From NCBI GenBank assembly GCA_001312645.1, contig BBEG01000008.1:1-44592 (forward strand): a stretch of 44,592 nt of DNA. Reading direction: 5' to 3'. Below the pieces are notes generated by a model, which was not told where the DNA came from, made no database searches, and worked only from the letters and a program-made list of their open reading frames with translations. Of the stretch, positions 9,762 through 19,502 are shown piece by piece (within the stretch, counting starts at the first letter, position 1; the number at the start of each line of letters is the position of its first letter). The stretch is from Rhodococcus sp. JCM 9791 (GTDB lineage: Bacteria > Actinomycetota > Actinomycetes > Mycobacteriales > Mycobacteriaceae). The position numbers and the translations under genes were made by a program.

Positions 9762-10372
9762 CTACCGGGAATGCGGCTCGTCCCGCGCATGCGGGTTCGG
9801 CGCCAAACCGTTCAGAAGTGAATCGACCACATCGATGATCAGTTCGTCGTCCAGTGGGTCGAGCGTCTTGTTGTTGCTCATGACGTAGATCCCTGCAGGG
9901 TCGCGAAGAAAACGGTGCCGATGGTCCGAGCCTCTCCTGCGAGTTCGCCTTTGGACAGGCCGATGTCTACGAGGGCAGCTACCGGAGCGAAGCTCGCAGC
10001 GCGGGCGTGCCTCAATTCGGAAGTGACGTCTCCCTGCCGGTAGCGCGACATGAGCTCCACCAGTGCGGGGTTGTCGGTCGAGAACCGGACGAAGGTTACT
10101 GCCACGTCGTGCAGGGTGGCCACGAAGCTGCGGCCCTCGATCGTGGCCGCAGCGTCCAAGGTATTACCCAGCCGGCGGAATCCCTCGATGGCGAGCGCTT
10201 CCAGAAGTGCGGCTTTATCGGCGAAATGGCGACTCGGTGCGCTGTGGCTGACCCCGACCGCGCGGGCGAGTTCGCGCAAGGACAGTCCGGATTCCCCGGA
10301 TGCCTGCAGTAGTTCTTCGGCTTTCGTCAGGAGTGCGGCGCGAAGATCTCCGTGATGGTAGCCCTTGGTCAT
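9762..10372 (-). CDS. TetR-family regulator (frame broken near its end)
   Basis: The start is the ATG at 10370-10372 (MTKGYHHGDLRAALL), which matches the usual beginning of this TetR subgroup; the longer open frame upstream would run through the operator and is unlikely. The helix-turn-helix is LRELARAVGVSHSAPSRHFA. The C-terminal region breaks near 9887 after FFATLQG, and the next frame continues IYVMSNNKTLDPLDDELIID to a TAG at 9762-9764. About 203 residues in all. It is divergent from the TauD gene at 10466, with a long palindrome between them, so it probably represses that dioxygenase unit and itself. Confidence 0.83.
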
Positions 10373-10394
10373 GTGGGGGAACTCTAGCAAACGC

Positions 10395-10427
10395 CGCCGC
10401 AATGTAGTCATTGACAACATTGCGGCG
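10395..10427. promoter_or_regulatory. 33-bp near-perfect palindrome between TetR and TauD genes (operator)
   Basis: Two perfect 11-base arms, CGCCGCAATGT and ACATTGCGGCG, surround an inner GTCA-T-TGAC; only three of 33 positions break the symmetry (the centre and one pair). It lies 22 bases upstream of the TetR start and 38 upstream of the dioxygenase start, the expected place for a TetR operator controlling both directions. Confidence 0.75.
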
Positions 10428-10465
10428 CGCATCTAAGGTTCCGATGGACGAAGAAGGGTGCGTTC

Positions 10466-11290
10466 ATGATCACAAACATGATTTCTCCATCCATCGGTGT
10501 TGAGATTCAAGGGATCTCGGAGTCCGGATTCACGGATCCGGATATCGCGTCGACCACCTCGGAACTACTGGCCCGCCACGGCGTCGTCGTTTTTCCTCGG
10601 GCGCATATTTCCGATGCAGACCTGGTTGCCTTCAGCGAATGCTCGGAGATGTGGTGGTAGCGAAGATGGGCGGGCTTCCGGGCTTTCCGGAAATCTCGCC
10701 GGTCACCCTGGATCCCAGCAGAAGCGAGCTGGCGCGGGTGCGCCGCAGCACCGTGTTCTGGCACGTCGACGGTGTTACCGACGACATCCCGCAGAAGGCC
10801 ACGCTGCTGACTGCGCGCGCAGTCTCCGAAGGTGAGGGCGATACCGAATTCGCGAATACCTACGCGGCCTACGATGCCCTGCCACAGTCACGGAAGCCGA
10901 ACTGGCCCAGTACCGAGTGGTTCACAGTATGGCGGCCGCACAATCACTGACGCACCCCGAAGCCACTCGGAAGCAGAAGGATGCGTGGAATCAACTTCCC
11001 GCACGAGAACACCCGCTGGTCTGGAAGCACAGGGACGGCCGCCACTCGCTACTGATCGGAGCGACCGCCGGGCAGGTTGTCGGGATGACTCCCGAGGAGG
11101 GACGCGCGCTGCTGGACGACGTGCTGGACTGGGCGACGCAACCGCAGTTCGTGCTCCGTCATCGCTGGCAGGTCGGCGACCTCGTAATGTGGGACAACAC
11201 AGGGCTTCTTCACCGGGCATTGCCGTACGAGCCACATCACCTCGCCTGATGCATCGCACCACGCTGGTGGGTGAGGAAGCGGTCGCATAG
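10466..11290 (+). CDS. TauD/TfdA-family 2-oxoglutarate dioxygenase (frame broken three times)
   Basis: Fe(II)/2-oxoglutarate dioxygenase; family members hydroxylate next to a sulfonate, sulfate ester or ether so that the product falls apart. The pieces join as: N terminus ISPSIGVEIQGISESGFTD, then LGDVVVAKMGGLPGFPEISP and the iron motif FWHVDG (His-x-Asp), then TEAELAQYRVVHS, and finally VGDLVMWDNTGLLHRALPYE with LMHRTTLVGEE, which holds the third iron ligand and the 2OG-binding arginine. Breaks are near 10640, 10880 and 11245, each one lost base. About 275 residues. Divergent from the TetR gene with the 33-bp palindrome between; an AhpD-like gene follows. Substrate not readable. Confidence 0.83.
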
Positions 11291-11348
11291 CCGCATTGCT
11301 TCCGGGTTTGCAGAATCATGGATGGACGAACAGAAGGACGAAGCGACA

Positions 11349-11946
11349 TGGCACGAATCGAACCACTGGCTCTGCGCGAGTTCCCCAAGGAGATGCGTGG
11401 GGCGCTCGCTGCGATGACCCCACCGAACCCCCGGCATCCGCAGCCGTCGACGGAGGGCGCCCCAAAGCGCTCAACACATTGGGCACGTTCGCGCACCACC
11501 CGGAACTGGCAAAGGCGTACTTCACTCTCAACGGGCACCTCCTCATGGCGACCACCCTGTCGGAGCGTCAGCGCGAACTGCTCATTCTGCGAGTATCGGT
11601 GGTGCGCGACTCGGGATACGAATGGATTCAGCATGTCTTCATGGCGAGGGATGCCGGTCTCTCCGACGAGGAGATCAGCCGGGTCACATTCGGCCCGACG
11701 GCACCGCTCTGGGACGAACTCGATGGTGCGATGCTGAAATCCGTCGATGAACTGATCGTGGACGGCGAGATCAGCACATCTACGTGGAAGGTGCTGGCTG
11801 CGCACCTCGACGTTCAGCAGATTCTCGACCTGATTTTCACTGTGGGTAGCTACGACATGCTCGCGCGCATGTTCAGGTCATTCCAGCTCGAGATCGACGA
11901 CGACATCAAGGATCTGGTCGCGAAGCGTGCCGCCGAAGCGCAGTAG
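11349..11946 (+). CDS. Carboxymuconolactone decarboxylase/AhpD-like protein (frame broken once)
   Basis: All-helical CMD/AhpD fold. Starts at the ATG 11349 (MARIEPLALREFPKEMRGAL) with AAGGACGAAG upstream. One lost C near 11465 joins it to ALNTLGTFAHHPELAKAY; the core LSERQRELLILRVS and the later ISRVTFGP are typical. The position where AhpD proteins have a CxxC is filled by YEWIQHVFMA, so I see no redox cysteine pair; a decarboxylase/hydrolase-like or structural role is more likely than peroxidase activity. About 198 residues. It follows the TauD gene after 58 bases and probably belongs to the same transcript. Confidence 0.82.
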
Positions 11947-12091
11947 AGGCGGCCGATCCAGCCAGTACGACCGGGGAGACTTCGTCGAGAACCGGTTCGG
12001 TGTGCAGCGCGCGGGGCATGAGGCCACCGGGAGCAAATCTGCTGTCATCCATTCTGTTTCCTGAAGAACGAGTCATGCGAGAATGGTCTGC

Positions 12092-13035
12092 ATGAACACG
12101 GTGTCTCGAGCACGGACCGCACCCAAGAACATGGCATGGATCCCCGGCGGCACATTCTGGATGGGCTCGGACGAGTTCTATCCGGAGGAACGCCCGGCCC
12201 ACCAGGTATCTGTGGACGGATTCTTCATGGACGAACATCACGTCACCGTCGCAGAGTTTCGACGCTTCGTGAAAGACACCGGGTACGTCACCACAGCGGA
12301 ACTGCAGCCCCGCGCAGAGGATTATCCCGATGCTGATCCTGCTCTGCTGGTCCCGGGTTCACTCGTCTTCGTTTCGCCCCCCGGCCCGGTGCCGCTCGAC
12401 GACTTCCGCAGATGGTGGTCGTGGATGCCGGGCGCCAACTGGCGCATGCCGGAAGGGCCGGGAAGCAGCATTGCCGGACGCGAACGTCACCCTGTGGTGC
12501 ACGTGTCGTATTTCGACGCACTGTCCTTCGCCGAGTGGGCGGGCAAAGAGCTTCCGACCGAAGCGGAGTGGGAGTTCGCGGCACGCGGAGGTCTCGACCG
12601 GGCGCGCTTCGTGTGGGGTGACGAGTTCGCTCCGCGCGGACGATTTCGAGCCAACACCTGGCAGGGTGAGTTTCCATGGGAGAACACCGCCGACGACGGA
12701 TTCGTCGGCACCTCGCCTGTGGGGTCGTACGGACCAATGGATATGGTCTGGTCGACATGGCAGGCAACGCGTGGCAGTGGACCACCGACCTCTTCACCAC
12801 GCAGCATGGAGCAGATGGTCGCGAGACCTCTCCTGCTCACGCGTGCTGCATTCCAGCGAACCCGCGTTCGAGCGCCGGCGAGGGTGAGGAAAACTATCCG
12901 AGCCGTGTGATCAAGGGGGGCTCACACCTGTGCGCTCCGAACTACTGCCTGCGTTATCGCCCGGCTGCACGACAAGCCGAAACCGTCGAAACATCAACGT
13001 GTCACATAGGTTTCCGCTGTATCGTCCGGCCATGA
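12092..13035 (+). CDS. Formylglycine-generating enzyme family protein (frame broken once)
   Basis: FGE oxidises the active-site cysteine of type I sulfatases to formylglycine. The start of the fold is WIPGGTFWMGSDEFYPEERP, followed by GFFMDEHHVTVAEF, then RMPEGPGSS and LPTEAEWEFAARGG. The frame breaks near 12737 (one A lost); the next frame continues NGYGLVDMAGNAWQWTTDLF and the active-site block GGSHLCAPNYCLRYRPAAR, ending with CHIGFRCIVRP. The two cysteines in LCAPNYC have the same spacing as the catalytic pair of human FGE (Cys336/Cys341), so this is a true FGE candidate rather than a cysteine-less EgtB/PvdO relative. About 314 residues. Its natural partner is the sulfatase at 16475. Confidence 0.88.
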
Positions 13036-13102
13036 TGACGAGCGGCAGGTGGGACGCGCCGAAGACGTGTGCCACCTGACACAGTCCTCTCCTTCGCGGT
13101 GG

Positions 13103-14020
13103 TCAGTGCGGAACGTCGCCGATGATCGCGACCCGCTCCATGACGCGGCGGTGGGGGAAGTAGTCGCTCGTCGCGTAGTGCTGTGTTGCCCGATTATCCC
13201 AGAATGCAATCGAATTGGGTTCCCAGTGAAAGCGGCATTGGAAGTCCGGTACTTTTGCCTGGTCGATCAGGTGGCGCAGAAGTTGTTGTCCTTCAACCGG
13301 GTCGAGATCCGTTATGTGCGTTGTGAAAAGGCTGTTCACGAACAGTGTCCGTCGGCCCGTCTCGGGATGGATCCGCACGATCGGATGCCGGACCGGCGGG
13401 TAGGTCTCCTTCATCTGCTCGAGGCGCTCAGCAGTCATTCCGCGACCGAAGGACGGGACGAAATCGTGTACTGCGGTGAGGGTGTCGATTTTGCTCTTGA
13501 TTTCGTCGGAGAGGCAGTCGTAGGCGTTTCCCATATCCGCCCACAGGGTGTCGCCGCCTGCCTGAGGGACTTCGAGCGCGCGCAGGACGGAACCCAAAGG
13601 CGGGCGCTGCTGCCAGGTGACGTCGACGTGCCAGATGTTCTCCGTTCCAGGATCGTCCTGGCTTCTCTCGAAGTGCACCACCTCGGGAACGTCACCCTGG
13701 GGGAGAAACGGGTGAACTTCGAGCTCGCCCCAGTGCCTGGCGAAGTCGCGGTGTTGTGCTGGAGTGAGGTCCTGGTCGCGGAAGAAGAGCACCTTCCATT
13801 CCAGCAGTGCACGACGCAGCTCGTCGATCTGCTCTTCGGCCAGGTCGCGGAGGTCTACTCCGGTGACGGTGGCTCCGATGTATGGGGTCACCGGATCGAG
13901 ATGGAGGGTTGTGTACGGCTCGGTCGCGTTGCCGTCGACCGTGCGACGAAGCAACCGTGGGCCGAATTCGATTGTGTGATCGCCGATTTCTACGGTTCTG
14001 GATGTGATTGCGCTTGCCAT
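13103..14020 (-). CDS. TauD/AtsK-type 2-oxoglutarate-dependent dioxygenase
   Basis: Intact, 305 residues. The iron site is His131-x-Asp133 in WHVDVTW and His281 in DNRATQHYA; Arg292/Arg296 in the following RRVMER match the 2-oxoglutarate-binding arginines of TauD. The block HPETGRRTLFVNSLFTTHI is typical of the taurine/alkylsulfate dioxygenases. TauD releases sulfite from taurine and AtsK releases sulfate from alkyl sulfates; the lineage cannot be settled by eye, although the sulfatase and FGE nearby favour a sulfate ester. It follows the TetR gene with a 31-base overlap, so both are one transcript. Confidence 0.92.
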   Translation of the reverse strand: MASAITSRTVEIGDHTIEFGPRLLRRTVDGNATEPYTTLHLDPVTPYIGATVTGVDLRDLAEEQIDELRRALLEWKVLFFRDQDLTPAQHRDFARHWGELEVHPFLPQGDVPEVVHFERSQDDPGTENIWHVDVTWQQRPPLGSVLRALEVPQAGGDTLWADMGNAYDCLSDEIKSKIDTLTAVHDFVPSFGRGMTAERLEQMKETYPPVRHPIVRIHPETGRRTLFVNSLFTTHITDLDPVEGQQLLRHLIDQAKVPDFQCRFHWEPNSIAFWDNRATQHYATSDYFPHRRVMERVAIIGDVPH

Positions 14021-14646
14021 GGTGCTCCTGTCCGGTCTGCGAGCAGCGCGCCCACCGCCATATCGATCAAGTGGTCGACGGTGTCGGCGAAGCTCGTGAG
14101 TTGGGGAAGTCCTTCGGCGCTGCGCTGTTCGACGAGAGCGAGCGCGGAGATCATCATGTTGAACATCAGATCGATTCGTGTGAGAGCTACGCGCCGCGGA
14201 AGATGCGTCAGTGCATCTACGAGCATTTCGACGATGTCTCTGCCGGCGTCCTGGACCTCGCTGAGTTCCGCGAGAGTGGAGATTGCGGATGGCGAGACGC
14301 GCGCGAGGAACCGGGCGTAGTAGCTTCCATCAGGGATCTCGGCGAGAAACTCGGTGAGGGGCCGGATCTCGGCTTCAACGAGGGCGCGGACGTCACTTCC
14401 CCGCCCGGCCCGTTCGACGTCGTCGAGGTAGGCGCGTCGCACCTGATTGATCGAACGCATTCTATCCTGAAAAATGGCCAGTAGCAGCCCTTCTCGACTC
14501 CCGAAATGATACTGCACCGCCGAGTTGTTCCGTTGCCCGGCAGCCGTCGCGATATCGCGCATGGACACCCCTTCGATGCCATGTGCGGCATACAGCTGCT
14601 CGGCTGCGTCGAGGAGGGCCTGGCGGGAATCGGCTGCCGATGACAT
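13990..14646 (-). CDS. TetR-family regulator of the second dioxygenase unit
   Basis: I use the ATG at 14644-14646 (MSSAADSRQALLDAAEQLYA), the normal TetR beginning; an in-frame extension to 14739 adds 31 residues without family character. The helix-turn-helix is MRDIATAAGQRNNSAVQYHF, then the ligand-binding domain; total about 218 residues. It is transcribed away from the MFS gene and overlaps the dioxygenase behind it, so it probably controls both. The 291-base gap 14647-14937 contains a GACAC/GTGTC inverted repeat (14682-14701) and, on the minus strand, a TTGACT...17...TACGTT promoter-like pair near the TetR start. Both are weak signals. Confidence 0.87.
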   Translation of the reverse strand: MSSAADSRQALLDAAEQLYAAHGIEGVSMRDIATAAGQRNNSAVQYHFGSREGLLLAIFQDRMRSINQVRRAYLDDVERAGRGSDVRALVEAEIRPLTEFLAEIPDGSYYARFLARVSPSAISTLAELSEVQDAGRDIVEMLVDALTHLPRRVALTRIDLMFNMMISALALVEQRSAEGLPQLTSFADTVDHLIDMAVGALLADRTGAPWQAQSHPEP

Positions 14647-14937
14647 GTGCTCAACGTATTCGACCCCGGCGGGGGAGTCAAGACACTGACTTAAATGTGT
14701 CGAAAGTGCCGCTGTACTCCTGGTTTGACGTCGATCCACGGCGGGCGGTGCCGGACGCTCCTTGGTCCCGCTCAGTGGGACAGGATGGACGAGTGCCGAA
14801 AATTCGTGATTAGCGTCACCCCCCCAGCTGGGCTGGTGTCATCCCCGCATCCGAAGAGTTCAGGCGTGGACTGCCGCCGCGTCGCAGTCTTTTCTTTCCT
14901 CCTCGTCCTCGACTCACTCGAACAAAGGACAACTCTG

Positions 14938-16424
14938 GTGCATTATTCGGCTTCTCCGACAGCAGGCGCATCCAAGCGGCAACTGTTTGCCATGCTCGGC
15001 GTCATCATCTTGTTCTCGGAGATCGCAACTTTCGAGATCCTGATGGTGTACCCGGCTGTGCCACACATCGCCGAGGAATTCCGCACACTCAACGTGGCAT
15101 GGGTCATCTCCATCGTCACCCTTGCAGGTGCGACCCTCATGCCGCTGATCGGGAAGGTTTCCGACAAGGTCGGCAAGAAGCGCGTCATCATGGTGCTGGC
15201 CGCCGTGTTCGTGTTGGGAAGTCTGCTCAGTGCCGTGGCGCCGTCCTTCGAACTCATGCTCGCCGGTCGTGCGGCGCAGGGAGCTCTTGTGGGCATCGTG
15301 GCGCTGTCGTACAGCCTTGTGCGTGACGTCATGCCGCGCGACTTCGTGCCGATCGCACTGGGCGTGGTCGCGACTGGGATCGGGATGTCCGCCATCGTCG
15401 GACCATTCGTTGCGGGATGGCTGATCGACGGCTTCGGCTTCCGAGCGGTGTTCTTCTTCCTGGCGATCTACGTGACGGTGTTGATCCCGTTGTATGCCGC
15501 CGTGGTGCCGGAAAGCCCGGTACGGGCCGATCGTCCCGTCGACTACCTCGGCACGCTGCTGCTGGGTCCCGGTGTCGCGGTTCTGCTCGTCGGTGTCAGC
15601 AAGGGCCCGACGTGGGGATGGTCGTCTGCAACGACCTTGGCGCTGTTGGCCATCGGTGTACTGATGCTGGTGCTGTTCGTCGTGCGCCAGCGCACCACGG
15701 CGTATCCCCTCATCGACCTGACGATCCTGTTCGGTCGCAGGTTCGGGCCCACAGTACTCGCGGTCGCGTGCGTGGGGTACATGATGAACGCGCACGCGCT
15801 GATGATGCCGACGCTGCTGCAGACTCCGGCAGGGATCCCTGGAAACTTGTACGGAGCGGGCCTGACCGCGACGGTATACGCGTTGTGGACCTGTGCACTC
15901 GGACTGTCCGCGATGTTGGCAGGCCCCCTCGGCGGATACTGTGCGAAGAAGTTCGGTCCGCGCCAGGTGCTGATCGCATCAGGTGTGCTGTTCGTGCTCG
16001 TGATGTTCCTCGGTTCCCAGCTGCCGACGTCGCTGGGGCAGGTCGTTGTGATCAGCGCGTTGGCCGGAGTGGCGGTCGGCTTCCTGCATTCGTCCAACGC
16101 GAATCTCGTTCAGGATGCCCTTCCGTCCGAACACAGTGGCGTGGGATCGACGATTGCCGGCGTCGGGATGCAGTTGACGTCGTCGGTTGCTGTGACGGTG
16201 ACGGGTGTCGTCATGGCGGGCCACCTCAGCGGTGTCGGCGCAGGCGACCGGGCCGTGGTGTACGCGGATTCCGCGTTCGTCTACGGTTTCGGATCTGCTG
16301 CGCTCGTCGGTGTGGTCGGTCTGGTGATCGCCGTGCTCATGAAGCACGGGCGCGCGCCCGCCACCGGCGGCTTGCAAGCATCGGAAACGCCGCGGGACCT
16401 ACTCATCATCACGAGAGTGTCTGA
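14938..16424 (+). CDS. MFS transporter, DHA2-like (14-helix type)
   Basis: Proton-driven transporter. The GTG at 14938 (MHYSASPTAGASKRQLFAM) has AAAGGA eight bases upstream. Membrane helices follow from about residue 18, with the loop-2/3 motif GKVSDKVGKKR and the drug-exporter-like GPFVAGWLIDGFGFRAVF. Nearly 490 residues of hydrophobic sequence are present up to about 16380. In the current frame translation does not stop until 16695, well inside the sulfatase gene; the +1 neighbour frame stops at 16424 (ESV), so I suspect a lost base near 16380-16400 and place the end at 16424. Substrate could be the organosulfur compound or a product; direction is not evident. Confidence 0.8.
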
Positions 16425-16474
16425 CCACCGTCACGAATCCCACTACTCTTTCATTCCGGAAGGAATTCGCCTAT

Positions 16475-18817
16475 ATGGACCGCCATTCTCTGCCGATCGT
16501 CGGGCATGTTCCGCAGCCGGCGGCTGCCGTCGACTATCGCAGCCAGAACCGCCCGTTCCAGCGCAGTGCTCCGGTCCGTCCCCCTCAGGGAGCGCCGAAC
16601 ATCCTGCTCATCATGATCGACGACGTCGGATTCGGTGCGGCATCGGCATTCGGCGGCCCGTGCCGGACTCCGACGGCAGACCGGCTCGCCGATGATGGGC
16701 TCAAGTACACGAGATTCCACACGACGGCCTTGTGCTCTCCCACTCGCGCAGCCACACTCACCGGACGTAACCACCATTCGGTCGGCATGGGTGTGATATC
16801 CGAAATGGCCGGTGCCGCGCCGGGGTACAACGGAACACGCCCTGCATCCGCTGCCACGGTCGCGCGAATCCTGCAGGGCAACGGATACGCCACAGGTGCG
16901 TTCGGCAAGATGCATCAGACGCCCGCCTGGGAGATCACACCGGCCGGGCCGTTCGATCGGTGGCCATGCCGGGAAGGTTTCGACAAATTCTACGGATTCC
17001 TCGGCGCAGAATCCGACCAGTTCAATCCCGTTCTCTACGAGGATTTCACCGTGGTCGAGCCGCCGCGCAACGCTGAGGACGGATACCATATGTCCGAAGA
17101 TCTGGTGGACCGCGCCACCGCGTGGATCGAAGGCGTGACCGCAGTGGACGCAGACAAACCGTGGTTCTGCTACCTGCCTTTCGGAGCCTGCCACGCTCCG
17201 CTCCAGGTGCCGGACGCATACCTCGACAAATACCGCGGCGAATTCGATCACGGTTGGGACAGGCAACGCGAGATCACGTTGGAACGACAGAAGCAGTTGG
17301 GTGTTGTGCCGGACGAGACCGTCCTCGCACCGTGGGCGCCCGGTCTGCCCCATTGGGATTCGCTGACCGACGAACAACGCCGGGCGTCCGCACGCCTGAT
17401 GGAGCTGTATGCGGCGTTCCTCGAACACACCGACGATCAGGTCGGGCGACTCGTCGACCGCCTCGAGGAGTTGGGTGCGCTCGAGAACACCCTGGTGTTG
17501 TACATGCTGGGTGACAACGGTGCCTCGGCCGAAGGCGGAATGGAAGGGTCGTTCAACTATCTCGCGGGTCTCAACGGCTACGAGAGCACCACCCGCGAGA
17601 TTCTCGACCGGTTCGACGAGTTGGGGACGTCGTCGAGCTACCCGCACTATCCAGCAGCGTGGGCGCTGGCGCTAGACACCCCATACCAGTGGGCAAAGCA
17701 GGTTGCGTCGCACTACGGCGGCACCCGCAACGGGCTGATCGTGCGATGGCCTGCCGGAATCGAAGGCCCGTCCGGGCTACGGCACCAATGGCACCATTGC
17801 GTCGACATCACGCCGACGATCCTCGAAGCCGCGGGCATACCCGCACCGCACACCGTCGACGGTGTCGCTCAGATGCCCATGGAAGGTATCGCACTGAACT
17901 ACACGTTCGACGAGGCCGACGCCGACGAACGGCACAGCACCCAGTACTTCGAGATCTTCGGTAACCGGGGCATCTATCACGAAGGATGGACGGCGGTGAC
18001 GGCGCACCGACCACCCTGGCTCATGGCGACGGCCGGTGCGGAACTACCGACTCTCGACGAAGACCGTTGGGAACTGTACGACACTCGAACCGATTGGTCG
18101 CAGGCGCGTGACCTCGCGGCAGAGCACCCGGACGTTCTGGACCGGTTGAAACAACTCTTCCTCGTCGAGGCCGCGAAGTATCAGGTGCTCCCGCTCGACG
18201 ATCGCACCGTGGGCAGGCACACCCAGGAATCGCGACCGCCGCACCCGTTCGAGGGTCGTTCGAGCATCACTCTCTACCCGCACATGCAGGGTCTGGTCGA
18301 GAAGGCGGCACCGTCGTTCTTCAACTGGTCGTTCATGCTCACTGCGCGTATCGACACCGACGGCGCGTCGTCCGAAGGGATGCTCGTGGGGATCGGTGGC
18401 AGGTTCGGGGGCTTCGCGCTGTACGTCCTCGATTCGAAACCCGTTTTCTGCTACAACTTCTGCGACCGTGAGCGCACCTTCGTGCGTGCACCGGACTCGC
18501 TGCCTCGAGGGGAGAGCGTGGTGTCGCTTCATTTCGACTACGACGGGGGCGGCATCGGCATGGGCGGCACAGTCACCCTGTGTATCGACGACGTGGCCGT
18601 CGCGAACGGACGCGTCGAGAGCACTGCGCGTGCGATCTTCTCGATGAACGAACAACTCGACATCGGCGTAGACAGGGGCAGCCCGGTCGCCGAGGAAATC
18701 GCCCGGCGCGGCAGATTCGCCTTCACCGGCACGCTCCGCGACGTGAGAATCGATCTGGCGCGCGGTGGAGGCGTTCCCGCCGCGGAACGTCGGAAGGTGG
18801 AGTTGGCGACACACTGA
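16475..18817 (+). CDS. Type I (formylglycine) arylsulfatase
   Basis: Hydrolyses a sulfate ester, releasing sulfate. Intact at 780 residues. The signature cysteine is Cys87 in LCSPTRAATLTGR, the C-x-P-x-R motif modified by FGE; metal ligands are expected at Asp49/Asp50 (IMIDDVGFG) and near MLGDNGASAEGG. Other family blocks are GYATGAFGKMHQTP, HYGGTRNGLIVRWPAGI and WELYDTRTDW. The length and the C-terminal beta-sandwich extension (from about residue 570) fit the long AtsA-like arylsulfatases. I see no signal peptide, so it is probably cytoplasmic, matching the cytoplasmic FGE. GGAAGGA precedes the ATG. Its FGE is 3.4 kb upstream in the same island. Confidence 0.93.
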   Translation: MDRHSLPIVGHVPQPAAAVDYRSQNRPFQRSAPVRPPQGAPNILLIMIDDVGFGAASAFGGPCRTPTADRLADDGLKYTRFHTTALCSPTRAATLTGRNHHSVGMGVISEMAGAAPGYNGTRPASAATVARILQGNGYATGAFGKMHQTPAWEITPAGPFDRWPCREGFDKFYGFLGAESDQFNPVLYEDFTVVEPPRNAEDGYHMSEDLVDRATAWIEGVTAVDADKPWFCYLPFGACHAPLQVPDAYLDKYRGEFDHGWDRQREITLERQKQLGVVPDETVLAPWAPGLPHWDSLTDEQRRASARLMELYAAFLEHTDDQVGRLVDRLEELGALENTLVLYMLGDNGASAEGGMEGSFNYLAGLNGYESTTREILDRFDELGTSSSYPHYPAAWALALDTPYQWAKQVASHYGGTRNGLIVRWPAGIEGPSGLRHQWHHCVDITPTILEAAGIPAPHTVDGVAQMPMEGIALNYTFDEADADERHSTQYFEIFGNRGIYHEGWTAVTAHRPPWLMATAGAELPTLDEDRWELYDTRTDWSQARDLAAEHPDVLDRLKQLFLVEAAKYQVLPLDDRTVGRHTQESRPPHPFEGRSSITLYPHMQGLVEKAAPSFFNWSFMLTARIDTDGASSEGMLVGIGGRFGGFALYVLDSKPVFCYNFCDRERTFVRAPDSLPRGESVVSLHFDYDGGGIGMGGTVTLCIDDVAVANGRVESTARAIFSMNEQLDIGVDRGSPVAEEIARRGRFAFTGTLRDVRIDLARGGGVPAAERRKVELATH

Positions 18818-18855
18818 CACGGAAGCGCCTGCGAGTACGTCGAGTACGTCCCTCG

Positions 18856-19502
18856 TCAACGCTGTAGGTACTTCAGCACCGCCAGCACGCGCCGATGGCC
18901 GTCCATCTCCGGTGGTAGATCGAGCTTGATGAGAATCGACCGCACGTGCTTCGCTACCGCCGCGTCGGTGACCACCAGTTTCGCGGCGATCGTCGCGTTC
19001 GAATCGCCCTCGGCCATCAGAGCGAGAACTTCCAGCTCTCGGCTGCTCAACCGCGACAGGGGACTTCGGTTCGTGGCAAGCAAAGTGCGAACCACCTCAG
19101 GATCCACCACGGTACCGCCCGCCGCGACACGTTCGACGTCGGACACGAACTGTTCGACTTCCCCGACACGATCCTTGAGGAGGTAACCGACGCCCCCTGC
19201 GTCGAAATCGATGAGTTCGGCAGCGTACGTGGGTTGAATGTACTGGCTGAGAACGAGGACCGGGAGAGCGGGCACTGTGCGGCGCAAGGCGATTGCCGCC
19301 ACGAGGCCCTCGTCGGTGTGTGTCGGCGGCATCCTGACGTCAGTGATCGCGATGTCCGGGCGGAACGACACGACGGCGTCGCGGAGGGAATCGGCGTCGG
19401 TCACAGCAGCGACGACGTCGTGCCCGAACCGGGCCAGGATCCCCACCACGCCTCCCGGACGAGGAGGGAATCCTCGGCGAACACTATGCGAAGTGCCGGC
19501 AT
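18856..19502 (-). CDS. NarL/LuxR-family response regulator (frame broken once)
   Basis: Two-component output protein. The ATG at 19500-19502 gives MPALRIVFAEDSLLVREG, with the acidic pocket ED; the frame breaks near 19455 in a G run and continues VVGILARFGHDVV. The phospho-acceptor is the aspartate in IAITDVRMPP, and the conserved lysine is in GYLLKDR. The C-terminal LuxR helix-turn-helix is LSSRELEVLALMAEGDSNATI. About 215 residues. It overlaps the end of the histidine kinase by 19 bases. Confidence 0.87.

Noticed and set aside
11349-11946. Classical AhpD alkylhydroperoxidase
   Set aside because: The expected CxxC redox pair is absent at the core position, so the peroxidase function is not supported.
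13049-14320. Plus-strand open frame of 423 residues opposite the second TauD and TetR genes
   Set aside because: The minus strand has an intact dioxygenase with all iron and 2-oxoglutarate ligands; the plus frame has no family motif.
16400-16695. MFS-sulfatase fusion through the open frame continuing to 16695
   Set aside because: Residues after about 16400 have no transporter character and the sulfatase has its own ribosome site and ATG at 16475. A lost base near 16390 leading to the stop at 16424 is the simpler explanation.
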